Shown one piece after another: positions 1 through 64,000 of a stretch of DNA of 64,000 nt. The notes beneath the pieces were generated by a model. It had not been told where the DNA came from. It did no database searches and saw only the letters and a program-made list of their open reading frames with translations. How positions within the stretch are numbered: position 1 is the stretch's first letter; each line of letters opens with the position of its first letter. The DNA comes from Amorphochlora amoebiformis (lineage: Eukaryota; Cercozoa; Chlorarachniophyceae): assembly GCA_054601695.1 (NCBI GenBank), contig BAAHQB010000004.1:1302001-1366000 (forward strand). Direction: 5' to 3'. A program made the position numbers and the translations under genes.

Positions 1-430
1 TGGTTGTGTGGTTAGGGCTCAGAGTTAGGGTTTAGGTTAGGGTTTGATAATTGTTACGGTCAGAGTTAGATTTAAGGTCAGTGTTAGGTTAGGGTTAGGG
101 TTAGGGTTAGGGTTAGGGTTGTTAGGGATTAGGGTCAAGGTTTGTTTTTGCGGTCAGGGTTTAGGTTCAGATTTTAGGGTGTCCAGTTAAGGTGTGTAAG
201 GGTTTAGTTTGAGCAAGTGGGTTCGGGTTAGGGTTGTAAGATTGGTTTTAGTCTTAATGTTAGGGGCCAGGGGTTAGGGTTAGGGTTAGGGTTTCGGTGG
301 GTTTCGGGTTGCGTTAGGGGTTAGGGTGTTGAGATTAGGGTTAAGGCTAGAGTGGGTAGGGTTAGGGTTAGGGTTAGGGTTAGGGTTAGGGTTAGGGTTG
401 GGTTAGGATTAGGGTTAGGATTAGGGTTAG
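1..430. repeat. Degenerate TTAGGG (interstitial telomere-like) tract
   Basis: Runs of TTAGGG are interleaved with variants (TTAGGGG, TTAAGG, GTCAGGG). The purest blocks lie near 88-120 and 358-425. The orientation is TTAGGG on the plus strand. Similar tracts occur at many internal places in the window, so this is an interstitial repeat and not evidence of a chromosome end. No exon was found inside it. Confidence 0.85.
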
Positions 431-472
431 AAGGTTAGCGGTTTGGATTTGGAAGATGTCGTTCGAGAATAG
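431..472 (+). CDS. Possible plus-strand terminal exon
   Basis: Directly after a TTAG acceptor formed by the telomeric repeat there is an open frame reading [13 protein letters not shown] followed by TAG. The minus strand of the same stretch has no AG acceptor, so it is unlikely to belong to gene Z. It could be the last exon of a gene entering from the left and converging on gene Z. The evidence is one short exon with plausible composition and no chain of exons to confirm it. Confidence 0.25.
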   Translation, partial: KVSGLDLEDVVRE

Positions 473-487
473 GATTGGTGGGTGAGG

Positions 488-1540
<1,053 letters not shown>

Positions 1541-1569
1541 AATTATGATATGGACAATAACAATTCTAC

Positions 1570-4838
<3,269 letters not shown>

Positions 4839-4855
4839 TATATACTTATACCCAA

Positions 4856-4909
<54 letters not shown>

Positions 4910-5307
4910 ATATATTTATAAATACATTCATACATCCACACGTAAACAGCCAATCAACAATCACCCAACAGAAGAAATAAAATTAAAAATAAAAAAAAAA
5001 AGCGCTCTGGATTTTCCTCTCAAACTCCGATTCTCCCCCCCCCCCCCCCTTTCTTCTTTCCCTCCCTCTCCTCTTCCCGCTTTATTTTTTTTTTCTCTCG
5101 TTTCTCTTTCAATTTTTTTTTTTTTTTCGCTCTTTTTTTCCTCTTTTGTCTCTCTTTTTCTCCTTCTTCTTCTAATATCTCGGGTATGTGAGAAGTCTTT
5201 CTTAGAGTTAGAGGGATATCTGTTCGAGGGATATATATGTGATATCTGTTACTATTCGAGGGATATCTGTTAAGATATCTGTTAGAAGGATATCTGTAAT
5301 ATGTTCC
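4839..5307. other. Intergenic region between gene A stop and gene Z start
   Basis: Contains CA and TA repeats, an A-rich run, a C homopolymer near 5035-5050, a pyrimidine-rich stretch (5050-5175) and a short tandem repeat of GATATCTGTT (5214-5300) just after the gene A stop. The pyrimidine-rich part would be purine-rich in the sense of gene Z. I see no conserved promoter motif. Confidence 0.5.
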
Positions 5308-15843
<10,536 letters not shown>

Positions 15844-16883
15844 GAAGGCGTCGCCAGTCGATAAGCAGCAAGCTTGCGATCTTGGATAATCGGAAAGGTT
15901 ACCTTGATATCTTGTTAATCAATATCTATATATCAAAATTGTTATATTTGAACATATCAAAGTTAGTTATAGAATACATCTTAATTGTAGATATCTGGAT
16001 ATCCATTGTAAGATAAGAGATATCAAGAGTTCCAAAATGGCTGTCAGGGCGCCTCGACCCCACTGTAGCCCGAGGGCATCCCGAAATTCTGGTAAAAATA
16101 GACTTTTAGGGTAAAAATCGTCCCGAGGATCCCCCGGGGGGTGTGTGCGTTAAGTTCATAAGTGGGGGGGGGGGGGGATATGAGCGATAGCCTGACTTTA
16201 TTTGTACATATCGGGTAATGTCGCCGAGTCTGGTCATATTTTATGGATAAGTTTGGTATGCTATTGTATGTTTTCTCTAACATTCCCAAACCACTAAAAC
16301 TCCCGTCGTGTGGAAGATATCGGGCATCTCCAACTTGAAACCGACACCCTAATCCTGATTCAAACTCCTAACCTAATCCTAACCCTAACCCTATCCCTAA
16401 CCCTAACCCTATCCCTAACCCTAACCCCAACCCTAACCCTAACTCTAACCCTTACCTTAGCCTTAATCCTAACCCTAACCCTAACCCTATCCCAACCCTC
16501 AATGCAAGCTCCACACATAGTTAGCGCAAGTCACTGTTACGGTCGGTGTCTAGGACGTTACGGGGGATACGTAGCTACGATGATGACGCCATGATAATTA
16601 ATTATTTATTATATACTGTTTACAAGTGTACATCTATAGTATATCTAGAGTGGTACATGTGTAGGGGTGTGCACTAGCAAGTAATATTCACACGAATAAT
16701 TAACACGGATAATCCTATATTCTGGATGTGTGTTCAATTTAAATCTGCATCCGATGAGTGATTGTAATATCAAGCGAGTTGCTAGAGTTAGAGAGCATTG
16801 ATATGTCGATCGTGATAGATGACGTATATACTGGTAGTGTATATAATTATATATATATATATCATAATAATATATATATATAT

Positions 16884-16956
<73 letters not shown>

Positions 16957-16976
16957 AACATACAAATCGCATATAT

Positions 16977-17031
<55 letters not shown>

Positions 17032-17565
17032 AATATATATGTATCATAGCCTCAGATGATGTATATCTAGATATATCATTATATATGCTAGTATATCTAG
17101 TACATATATATATTTAGTGATCAATATCTTATAGGCTACAATCGGACAATGGAACTAATCACTGGTAGTGTCATCATGATAAAAACTGCAAGTCTCTAGA
17201 CTCAGCGTACATGTAGAGGATCTTCAACTGTATACTCAGATGACAATGTATGTTAACCTACATATATATATATATACATGTAAACGGTATGTATGTTAAC
17301 CTACACCTATACATGTAAAGGGTCTTCAACTGTATACTCAGCCATTCAATATTGAATATTAAATGCTAACTCTACTAGTAACTGTGACATACTTCTCAAT
17401 AACTCGGTCAGCTAGTAGTCAAAAAGTTGGGTAATTACAAAAATCTCATGAATGCTAGTCAAAAAGTTGGGTAATTTCAAAAATCTCATGAATTGAATTT
17501 TCGAAGCAGTTCCATCGGATCATCACATGCGGTTGTAATTCATCGCGATGAGTAAATGTAAATCT
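15844..17565. other. Intergenic region between gene C stop and gene A start
   Basis: Holds a CCCTAA-type tract (16360-16500), a short G-run (about 16164-16176), GATATC-rich sequence (15905-16030) and a (TA)n block (16840-17050). Two small tandem duplications are visible: a unit containing AGTCAAAAAGTTGGGTAATT at 17418 and 17457, and one containing CTTCAACTGTATACTCAG at 17223 and 17324. Upstream sequence of gene A should hold its promoter. I see no motif I can name, and no exon with supported splice sites. Confidence 0.55.
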
Positions 17566-17780
17566 TTAGTATTTTTGATTGTCACTGTACACCCGTTGAG
17601 TGTGTGCTGTGGCTGTGTTAGGCTTGTACTGTAACGATCTGAACTCATGACTATAAACCGTAAACAAGGCCGATTAGCTTTCATACCATGAGTCTGGGGC
17701 AAAATATGACGCGGCCACAGCTGCAGACCACATGCAGCCTATACACACATACACGCATAAATGTATATATATATATATAT

Positions 17781-17826
<46 letters not shown>

Positions 17827-17882
17827 TCATATGTATATATGCTGATACGGGTATGCATTTTACCATATGTACACAAATTATG

Positions 17883-17925
<43 letters not shown>

Positions 17926-17974
17926 CATATACGTATATATACTGATAAGGGAATGGAATTAACCATGCATACTC

Positions 17975-18015
<41 letters not shown>

Positions 18016-18041
18016 TTATATATATCTTATCTATATATATT

Positions 18042-18123
<82 letters not shown>

Positions 18124-18134
18124 TACATATATAC

Positions 18135-18189
<55 letters not shown>

Positions 18190-18258
18190 TATATGTATAT
18201 ATATATATATATATATTTATACATATATATATATATATATATATAATTCAGATATTAT

Positions 18259-18297
<39 letters not shown>

Positions 18298-18325
18298 ATA
18301 TACATACACCACGCACCCATATTTT

Positions 18326-18363
<38 letters not shown>

Positions 18364-18367
18364 TATT

Positions 18368-18424
<57 letters not shown>

Positions 18425-18442
18425 ATATATACATATATATAG

Positions 18443-18478
<36 letters not shown>

Positions 18479-18539
18479 TCGTACCGAATACAATTACTGG
18501 CCTATGGGTTTCATTCTTGAGATATACTCATATAATATA

Positions 18540-18612
<73 letters not shown>

Positions 18613-18625
18613 ACCCCCTCACACA

Positions 18626-18669
<44 letters not shown>

Positions 18670-18719
18670 CACGTACCAAATACAATTACTGGCCTATGGG
18701 TTTCATTCCTCGAGATATA

Positions 18720-18774
<55 letters not shown>

Positions 18775-18829
18775 CACGTACCAAATACCATTACTGGCCT
18801 ATGGGTTTCATTCCTCGAGATATACTCAT

Positions 18830-18915
<86 letters not shown>

Positions 18916-18928
18916 ACCCCCTCACACA

Positions 18929-19000
<72 letters not shown>

Positions 19001-19286
19001 TGTATATACACGTACCAAATACAATTACTGGCCTATGGGTTTCATTCCTCGAGATATACTCAGCCATAGATATGGATGTTATAGGGTCTAGAATAGGATG
19101 CTTTACCTATATAGATATGGAGGTTATAGGGTCTAAAATAGGATGCTTTACTTACATTTTGGTGTAGATATGTATGTGTGAGATATGGAGTATATATATT
19201 ACTTACATTTTGGTGTAGATATGTATGTGTGAGATATGGAGTATATTTGTATATATATGTATATGTATATATGTATACATATATAT

Positions 19287-19348
<62 letters not shown>

Positions 19349-19417
19349 TATAATTATAATAAAAATAATAATAATAATAATAATAATAAAAATAATTATA
19401 ATTATAATAATAATAAT

Positions 19418-19474
<57 letters not shown>

Positions 19475-19480
19475 TATAAT

Positions 19481-19521
<41 letters not shown>

Positions 19522-19609
19522 TAATAATAATTATAATTATAATAAAAATAATAATAATAATAATAATAATAAAAATAATTATAATTATAATAATAATAAT
19601 AATTATAAT

Positions 19610-19666
<57 letters not shown>

Positions 19667-19672
19667 TATAAT

Positions 19673-19723
<51 letters not shown>

Positions 19724-19729
19724 TATAAT

Positions 19730-19767
<38 letters not shown>

Positions 19768-19819
19768 TAATAATAATAATAATAACAGTATTAATAAAAT
19801 AAAAAAAAATATATATCAT

Positions 19820-19871
<52 letters not shown>

Positions 19872-19882
19872 CACATAATTAC

Positions 19883-19927
<45 letters not shown>

Positions 19928-20173
19928 TACACACATATATACACATATATGTATATGTATGCGTATAAAGGTAATTGCACATAAATGTTCATGCACAACG
20001 TGTTTATTTTTTCACATGCATGCATATTACATATACGAAGGATTTTAGTTATTTTTTGCATATATATATGTATATATGTATGTATTTATATGTATATGTG
20101 TGTATATTTAATCCGTCTTTATATGTGTGTACATATACATATATATACATATGTATGTATGTATGTGTATGTA

Positions 20174-20213
<40 letters not shown>

Positions 20214-20386
20214 CATATATATATAGATTATATTACAGCATACGAAGGACTATACATTTATTTTTTTGCATATATACATATAATATGTGTATATATATAT
20301 ATGTGTATGTAATATGTGTTTTTGTATATATAGATATTATTACAGCATACCAAGGCCTATTCAATTATTTATTTGCATATATATAC

Positions 20387-20420
<34 letters not shown>

Positions 20421-20514
20421 GTATATATTTAATATGTGTTTTTGTATATAAAGATTATATTACAGCATACGAAGGCGATCTCGCAAAACTCAGACGCGGA
20501 TCAGGCTAAATATA

Positions 20515-20566
<52 letters not shown>

Positions 20567-20630
20567 TATATCTATATACACATATATTTATTTATATATA
20601 CATATAAGATATATATATGTATGTATATAC

Positions 20631-20675
<45 letters not shown>

Positions 20676-20733
20676 ATATATACATATACACACATACATA
20701 TGTGTATGTGTGTATATATGTGTATATATATAT

Positions 20734-20764
<31 letters not shown>

Positions 20765-20775
20765 CATATATATAT

Positions 20776-20811
<36 letters not shown>

Positions 20812-20838
20812 CAAAACATATTATATACAAACGTGTAC

Positions 20839-20879
<41 letters not shown>

Positions 20880-20947
20880 TTCCTATTTATACACACACAC
20901 ACACACAGATATATAGATATAAATATATCTGCACACATATAAAGATA

Positions 20948-20986
<39 letters not shown>

Positions 20987-21737
20987 GTATATATCTCACA
21001 TATTGATCCTCGGAATTTGTTGACGTAAATCGTCGGATAGTCAAGCCTGTGGCCCGTGTGAAAGGAGAGTCTGTGCTGCCCCTTGTGACAGGGAAGCCTG
21101 TCACGCCAGGTGTGACGGGGGAGCCTGTGTCACCCCGTGTGACAGATGAGCCTGTGCCACCCCTTGTGACAGGGAAGCCTGTCACGCCAGGTGTGAATCG
21201 TTTGTCACCCCGTGTGACAGAGGAGCCAGCGCCACCCCTTGTGACAGGGAAGCCTGTCACGCCAGGTGTGACAGAGGATCCTGTGTCACCCCGTGTGACA
21301 GACGAGCCTGCGCCATCCCGTGTGACAGGGAAACCTGTCACGCCAGGTGTGACAGAGGATCCTGTGTCACCCCATGTGACAGACGAGCCTGCGCCACCCC
21401 GTGTGACAGGGAAGCCTGTCACGCCAGGTGTGACAGAGGATCCTGTGTCACCCCATGTGACAGACGAGCCTGCGCCACCCCGTGTGACAGGGAAGCCTGT
21501 CACGCCACGTCTGACAGGTGAGTTTGTCCCACCCCGTGTGACATTGGAACCTGTCACGCCAGTTGTAACATGGACGTCTGTCACGCCGGGTGTGACAGGG
21601 GTGTGAGTAAGGACCCGTGTGACAGAAGGGTGAGTCACGGTTAGGGGATTGGATGGGAAGTTCGTTGGGTTGCTTTCTGAGGTTATGTATGAATGTGTAA
21701 ATTTATGCAAATAATATATATATATATATATATGTTC

Positions 21738-21788
<51 letters not shown>

Positions 21789-21792
21789 ATAC

Positions 21793-21846
<54 letters not shown>

Positions 21847-21988
21847 TAGTTCGAAATACCTTGTCGATCTGGTTTTGGTGTTTCTAGTCTGAGAGTTAAG
21901 TTTAAAGTAAGTTTTAAAAAACTAAATGTACATATTATGTATACATATACGAATATTTACATATATACATATATATTGATATACATAT

Positions 21989-22021
<33 letters not shown>

Positions 22022-22131
22022 TATGTATATTAATGTATGTATATTTTTAATTTCTTTGATGATATAAATATATATTATATATATATGTATATATATATAC
22101 AAAAAATATTTTCATCTATATATATATGTAA

Positions 22132-22192
<61 letters not shown>

Positions 22193-22225
22193 AACACGCA
22201 CCCACACACATATATATATATATAT

Positions 22226-22282
<57 letters not shown>

Positions 22283-22470
22283 ATACACATAGAAGTATAC
22301 CGATGTCATTTCTAGCTTTGTAACATAATGATATGCATATATATATATATATATGTATCTATGTATATGTAGAATATAATATAATATACATATTACCCAA
22401 TAGTAGGAAGTCCTTTCCTACTGGTCACTACAGGGATACTAATGCTTTCTATCATAGATGGACCCTTGCT
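17566..22470 (-). CDS. Gene C: unknown protein with an exon-encoded Val/Thr/Gly repeat (5' incomplete)
   Basis: Seven phase-compatible minus-strand exons: 22470-22397, 21888-21860, 21676-21000, 20505-20464, 19058-19016, 17738-17687, 17650-17566 (TAA). Together they give 333 residues. The first exon seen reads [20 protein letters not shown]. The 677-nt third exon is an open minisatellite: nine-residue units of the type VTRGGAGSS, grouped as a period of about 27 residues (81 bp), ending in a non-repetitive TSTNSEDQY and a GTGAGA donor. The C-terminal part has a short hydrophobic patch ([17 protein letters not shown]) and ends [10 protein letters not shown]. The repeat could be an extracellular or wall-type low-complexity region; that is inference from composition. 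The acceptor of the exon at 19058 is uncertain (an alternative lies near 19093). No start codon was identified, and exons above 22470 were not found in the satellite that follows. Confidence 0.68.
18475..18835. repeat. Three 3'-part copies of gene C exon 19058-19016
   Basis: Copies at about 18475-18535, 18670-18725 and 18775-18832, each including the donor side, separated by TA and CA runs. All lie downstream of the intact exon in the gene sense. A 5'-side copy (acceptor region) is at about 19085-19135, upstream of the exon. Confidence 0.85.
19291..19797. repeat. (TAA)n array with TTATAATTATAA punctuation
   Basis: About 500 bp of TAA units interrupted at irregular intervals by TTATAATTATAATAA or AAAATAATAA blocks. 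It lies in the intron between gene C exons 20505-20464 and 19058-19016. Poly-Asn and poly-Ile frames across it are repeat translation. Confidence 0.95.
20030..20380. repeat. 3'-part copies of gene C exon 20505-20464
   Basis: The donor side of the exon (TTCGTATGCT then GTAATATA on the minus strand) recurs at about 20222-20250 and 20333-20365, with a diverged third copy near 20028-20050. All are downstream of the intact exon in the gene sense. Confidence 0.75.
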
Positions 22471-22480
22471 CTGAGTAAGT

Positions 22481-22549
<69 letters not shown>

Positions 22550-22554
22550 ATTAT

Positions 22555-22620
22555 TGTATATTTTTACTTATGTGGATACTAATGCTTTCTATAGTAGATA
22601 GACCCTTGCTCTGAGTAAGT

Positions 22621-22675
<55 letters not shown>

Positions 22676-22774
22676 CTAGATATATACATGTATATATAAT
22701 TATTATATATATATATATACTTATGTGGACACTAATGCTTTCTATAGTAGATAGACCCTTGCTCTGAGTAAGTC

Positions 22775-22826
<52 letters not shown>

Positions 22827-22917
22827 ATATATAATTATTGTATATATATATATACTTATGTGGATACTAATGCTTTCTATAGTAGATAGACCCTTGCTCT
22901 GAGTAAGTCATATATAT

Positions 22918-22953
<36 letters not shown>

Positions 22954-23054
22954 CTAGATATATACATGTATATATAATTATTATATATATATATATATAC
23001 TTATGTGGATACTAATGCTTTCTATAGTAGATAGACCCTTGCTCTGAGTAAGTC

Positions 23055-23100
<46 letters not shown>

Positions 23101-23193
23101 GTGTATATATAATTATTATATATATATATATATATATACTTATGTGGATACTAATGCTTTCTATAGTAGATAGACCCTTGCTCTGAGTAAGTC

Positions 23194-23241
<48 letters not shown>

Positions 23242-23337
23242 ATATATAATTATTGTATATATATATATATATATATACTTATGTGGATACTAATGCTTTC
23301 TATGGTAGATGGACCCTCGCTCTGAGTGAGTCATATG

Positions 23338-23379
<42 letters not shown>

Positions 23380-23528
23380 ATATACATGTATATATAATTA
23401 TTGTGTATATATATATACTTATGTGGATACTAATGCTTTCTATCATAGATGGACCCTTGCTCTGAGTGAGTCATATAAAAATATACACACACACACATAT
23501 ATATATATATATTTATATATACAGATAT

Positions 23529-23593
<65 letters not shown>

Positions 23594-23651
23594 ATACTTA
23601 TGTGGATACTAATGCTTTCTATGGTAGATGGAACCTTGCTCTGAGTAAGTC

Positions 23652-23705
<54 letters not shown>

Positions 23706-23770
23706 ATATACTCTTGTGTAGATACTAATGCTTTCTATGGTGGATGGACGCTTGTTCTGAGTACGTCATG

Positions 23771-23844
<74 letters not shown>

Positions 23845-23958
23845 TATATGTAGATATATACATGTAGATACACACATATATTTTATATGTATACATATGT
23901 ATAAATATGTATATGTATACATGTATATTATATATATGTATATATATTTATATATGTG

Positions 23959-24009
<51 letters not shown>

Positions 24010-24062
24010 ATATCTTAGGTAGACACTGACGCTTTCTGTGGTAGATGGACCTTTGTACTGAG
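22555..24062. repeat. Array of about ten 5'-part copies of gene C exon 22470-22397
   Basis: A unit of roughly 140-180 bp made of an exon-derived segment (minus strand: acceptor ACTTACTCAG plus about 40 exon bases) and a TA-rich spacer. Copies begin near 22574, 22728, 22865, 23008, 23148, 23286, 23427, 23606, 23720 and 24020. All lie upstream of the intact exon and lack its donor half. Confidence 0.9.
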
Positions 24063-24079
24063 TATGTCACATATATATT

Positions 24080-24176
<97 letters not shown>

Positions 24177-24189
24177 TATATATATGTAC

Positions 24190-24245
<56 letters not shown>

Positions 24246-24258
24246 ATAATCTATCATA

Positions 24259-24316
<58 letters not shown>

Positions 24317-24376
24317 TAACATAAATACATATCTACAGATATTTATAATCCGGTAGAGAGATAGCGATCTCGCTGT

Positions 24377-24794
24377 AGTGCATGAACAAATGCAAATTGT
24401 TTGTGACATTCGGCCGTGTAACATGTTTAGAGCGAGATTTTTTGATAAATAGAAACATGTTTTCTGACCATGTAACATTATTAACAGTGGGATTTTCGAT
24501 ACTTGGAAACATGTTAAAACAGTGGGATTTTCGGGTTAGGGTTAGGGTTAGGGTTAGGGTTAGGGTTAGGATTTGGAAACATGTTAAAACAGTGGGATTT
24601 TTCGATAGTTGGAAACGTGTTAAAACAGTGAGATTTTTCGATAGTTGGAAACATATTAATAGTGGCAGCATGACATGTATATTGAATATGCCTCGTGCTA
24701 AATTCTCTGATACGCAGAAATATCCATTATGGTCCTACAACGCTTTAAATTTAGGATTTTCTAGCATGTAAACATGTATATTCACCAACTTTGG

Positions 24795-24858
<64 letters not shown>

Positions 24859-25004
24859 GTACATGTAGACATGTATATTGGCGAAATGCTTAACATCAGA
24901 CTTTCGATATGTATGTTGGACGTGATCAAAAGTCCATTGTAAGCATGTTACACAACGCCTACGTATCAGAAATCCAAGTAAACATGTTTCTACCTATTGA
25001 AACT

Positions 25005-25049
<45 letters not shown>

Positions 25050-25950
25050 ATATGCTTCGAAAATCTCACTTGAAAATCACGTTACACGGCCTACGTATCA
25101 AAAATCCGATGATAATATATTACATCCGTGTAATATGCTAATATTGAACTTTTGATATCTAGACATGTATATTGGCCGTGTAATATGCTAACATTAGACT
25201 TTCGATATGTATATTGGCCGTGTAATATGCTAATATTGAACTTTTGATATCTAGACAGACATGTATATTGGCCGTGTAATATGCTAACATTAGACTTTCG
25301 ATATGTATATTGGCCGTGTAATATGCTAATATTGAACTTTTGATATCTAGACAGACATGTATATTGGCCGTGTAATATGCTAACATTAGACTTTCGATAT
25401 GTATATTGGCCGTGTAATATGCTAATATTGAACTTTTGATATCTAGACAGACATGTATATTGGCCGTGTAATATGCTAACATTAGACTTTCGATATGTAT
25501 ATTGGCCGTGTAATATGCTAATATTGAACTTTTGATATCTAGACATGTATATTGGCCGTGTAATATGCTAACATTAGACTTTCGATATGTATATTGGCCG
25601 TGTAATATGCTAATATTGGACTTTTGATATCTAGACATGTATATAATATGGCCGTGTAATATGCTAACATTAGACTTTAGATATGTATATTGGCCGTGTA
25701 ATATACTAATATTGAACTGTTGATATGTAGGCCGTGTAACGTGATATACTAGTGGGATTTTCGATATGTATATTGGCCATGTAATATGCTAATATTGATC
25801 TTTTGATATGTGGACATGTATATTGGCCATGTAATATGCTAACATTAGACTTTAGATATATATATATATATATATATTGACGGTGTAATATGCTAATATT
25901 GGACTGTTGATATGTAGGCCGTTTACCGTGATATACTAGTGGGATTTTCG
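24377..25950. repeat. Satellite region between genes C and B
   Basis: Two related families. At 24450-24660 a unit containing AACAGTGGGATTTTTCGAT is repeated around a short TTAGGG tract (24533-24568). At 25120-25930 a unit containing TTGGCCGTGTAATATGCTAA alternates two endings (ACATTAGACTTTCGATATG and TATTGAACTTTTGATATC). Repeat-derived frames run on the minus strand. I found no exon with convincing splice sites here, although the missing 5' exons of gene C should be in or near this region. Confidence 0.75.
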
Positions 25951-25996
25951 ATGCTTATATATTATATATATATATATATAATATACATACATATAT

Positions 25997-26049
<53 letters not shown>

Positions 26050-26063
26050 GGTATCTTCATATT

Positions 26064-26099
<36 letters not shown>

Positions 26100-26129
26100 C
26101 ATATATGTATATATATATATATTATAGTT

Positions 26130-46280
<20,151 letters not shown>

Positions 46281-47320
46281 TTCAAAGTCTCTCAGGTTTT
46301 AAATAAAATTAAAATCTCGGATTCTAGCTAACTTTGTCGGCTTGGGTGTGGGTTGCTCTAGCCACGACCGTGGGGTGAGGATTAGGGCGTCATGTCCTAA
46401 TTTTGCGTGTCCTGTGACACTTGTTCGGATGCCAGGTTCGGATTCGAACTTGGCGTCGTCTTGGGGTGTGTCCTATAAAGATTTGGGCTTCGGATTAAGA
46501 TTATTGTAAAGAAGGATGTCGGATTAGGGGGTGAGAGTGAGGAAGTCGGATGTCGGATGTCGGATGTCGGGATTAGGGTTCGGTTGCCAGGTGCTGGGGC
46601 ATCATACTGATCGATTTTTTGTTCACGTCTAGAGCTCATAGGGGAAATCGATCGTGATCGGTGCTAGAACTCTAGCTAGTAAGTTGATAGTACGTTAATA
46701 CTCATGGCATGCACTGGGCCGGATACGAGTCCTAGAGCTCTAAATTTGAGCGCGATCATCGATCTTGCTAAGTTAAATTTGGATATCATATTCACATATA
46801 TATCTCTTATATCCAGTTTACTATAACCGTCAGTCTAACCTGATTCTAAAGTATTTTTACGTATACTCAGATAGTACTGCTGAATGCGACTTAGAGGTGA
46901 CTAGCTATAGCAATAGAGTACGGTGATGACTATAACATCCCTTCTAACGGGTACTACCGGTTTCTAACTAGTCTAACGGGTAGTGGTATAGCTCTAGACT
47001 CTACAGTTTAGTTTTCGAATATACACCGGTATTATATAACACTAGTAACAATCTAAACATATAATGCAATATCTTATGATATGATATCTGCATATATGTC
47101 CTGCTGACATGCGGAATATTTAGCGAGTCTAGCTTGTACCGAGTAACTTGTAACCATGTTACTTCGCCAAAGCTTCTGCTTAGCCGTGTACATGCGCACA
47201 ATCCAAACAAAACGCTTAGGATTCTGGTCATAAGAACTAATGAATTTACGAACTTGGTTTCCGCATATTGATGATGCATACGCAGACATCAGCTTGCCAA
47301 GACCTTGAACCGAGACTAAA
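46281..47320. other. Region between gene B start and gene D stop
   Basis: Mostly ordinary-looking, non-TA sequence. A short tandem GGATGTC repeat lies at 46550-46572. On the minus strand an open frame at 47324-47074 (about 83 codons, containing GLGKLMSAYASSICG and PKRFVWIVRMYTAKQKLW) follows a pyrimidine-rich acceptor-like TCTCCTCGTTGTCTCTAG that overlaps the gene D stop. It may be 3' UTR of gene D, an alternative exon, or an upstream exon of gene B; I could not chain it. Confidence 0.4.
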
Positions 47321-60356
<13,036 letters not shown>

Positions 60357-60701
60357 GGCGTCCTCGACCCCAATGATTCAAATTTAAATCGGAGAGAGGA
60401 TTGGAGTTTACTGGATATTCTCAGAGATGGCAGAATGACATTTTAATACCGGGATTGGAGAAGATTGAACGAGACGTGACAACAATGTAGCATTTAGTAA
60501 CGTTATTGTAGCGTGATACAGTGTGACACATTGTTAAGTAACGTTGGTAGCCCCATAATCCCGGGATTTGCTTTTCGAATCCCCGGGTCGCTGGCTACGT
60601 GTAAACTTGTGGTCGAGCACTTATCGCCGCTGTGCGCTGCTCCGTGTCTCGTTTCCTCCCCGCCCCTCCCCTCCCATCGTATTTATTAATCGACCAAAAA
60701 G
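60357..60701. promoter_or_regulatory. Divergent intergenic region of genes D (-) and E (+)
   Basis: The 345 bp between two start codons on opposite strands must hold both 5' UTRs and promoters unless upstream non-coding exons exist. It contains two copies of AGTAACGTT (60496-60504 and 60537-60545, each with the palindrome AACGTT), an inverted pair AACAATGT/ACATTGTT (60481-60488 and 60528-60535) and two GTGACA motifs between them. A GC- and pyrimidine-rich stretch (60645-60680) precedes the gene E start. No TATA box is evident. The motif roles are inference. Confidence 0.4.

Positions 60702-64000
<3,299 letters not shown>

Noticed and set aside
20466-20509. Plus-strand terminal exon reading [13 protein letters not shown] then stop
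   Set aside because: The minus strand has both an acceptor and a GTAATA donor, fits the phase of the gene C exons on either side, and the partial copies follow the minus-strand pattern.
21049-21606. Plus-strand 186-codon repeat frame
   Set aside because: Antisense shadow of the gene C repeat exon; no plus-strand splice context.
22434-22474. Plus-strand exon ending in a GTAAGT donor ([13 protein letters not shown])
   Set aside because: The same island on the minus strand is open throughout, has acceptor and donor, and chains in phase to the next two gene C exons; the array lies on the side expected for a minus-strand acceptor.

Overview
This is a eukaryotic nuclear window. It is dominated by (TA)n, with (CT)n/(GA)n, TTAGGG-type and other simple repeats, and almost every long uninterrupted reading frame is repeat translation. 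The genes are hidden because their exons are tiny islands (8-120 nt, a few longer) inside repeat-filled GT-AG introns. I found them by reading each non-repeat island for an AG acceptor and a GT donor and chaining islands only when codon phase agreed. Six genes emerge. One is a known front-end desaturase, one is a DUF5672 (glycosyltransferase-like) protein and one is a ketopantoate-reductase-like protein; three I cannot name. N-terminal signal-like peptides, the Ostreococcus-like desaturase and TTAGGG-type repeats suggest a microalga or related protist. The species cannot be fixed from the sequence.

Layout: 1-430 degenerate TTAGGG; 431-472 a possible plus-strand terminal exon; 1570-4838 (-) gene Z, a basic Lys/Arg-rich protein, 3' end unresolved; 5308-15843 (-) gene A, ketopantoate-reductase (PanE/ApbA)-like, 17 exons, 340 aa; 15844-17565 intergenic; 17566-22470 (-) gene C, unknown, 7 exons seen, one of them encoding a Val/Thr/Gly repeat, 5' end unresolved; 22471-26129 exon-derived array and satellite; 26130-46280 (-) gene B, a multi-pass membrane protein of about 544 aa in 23 exons over 20 kb; 46281-47320 mostly unassigned; 47321-60356 (-) gene D, a DUF5672 protein of 584 aa in about 22 exons with a roughly 200-residue low-complexity insert; 60357-60701 a divergent promoter region; 60702-64000 (+) gene E, a cytochrome-b5 fusion front-end fatty-acid desaturase that runs off the window.

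The main structural observation is a rule that recurs in four of the genes. Partial exon copies lie in the flanking introns. Copies of an exon's 5' part (with acceptor) lie upstream of the intact exon, and copies of its 3' part (with donor) lie downstream, usually spaced by TA runs and sometimes in long arrays. This is what tandem duplication with one breakpoint in an exon and the other in the intron would leave when only copies preserving one intact exon survive. The genes do not form an obvious pathway. A, C, B and D are co-oriented; D and E are divergent and may share a promoter.
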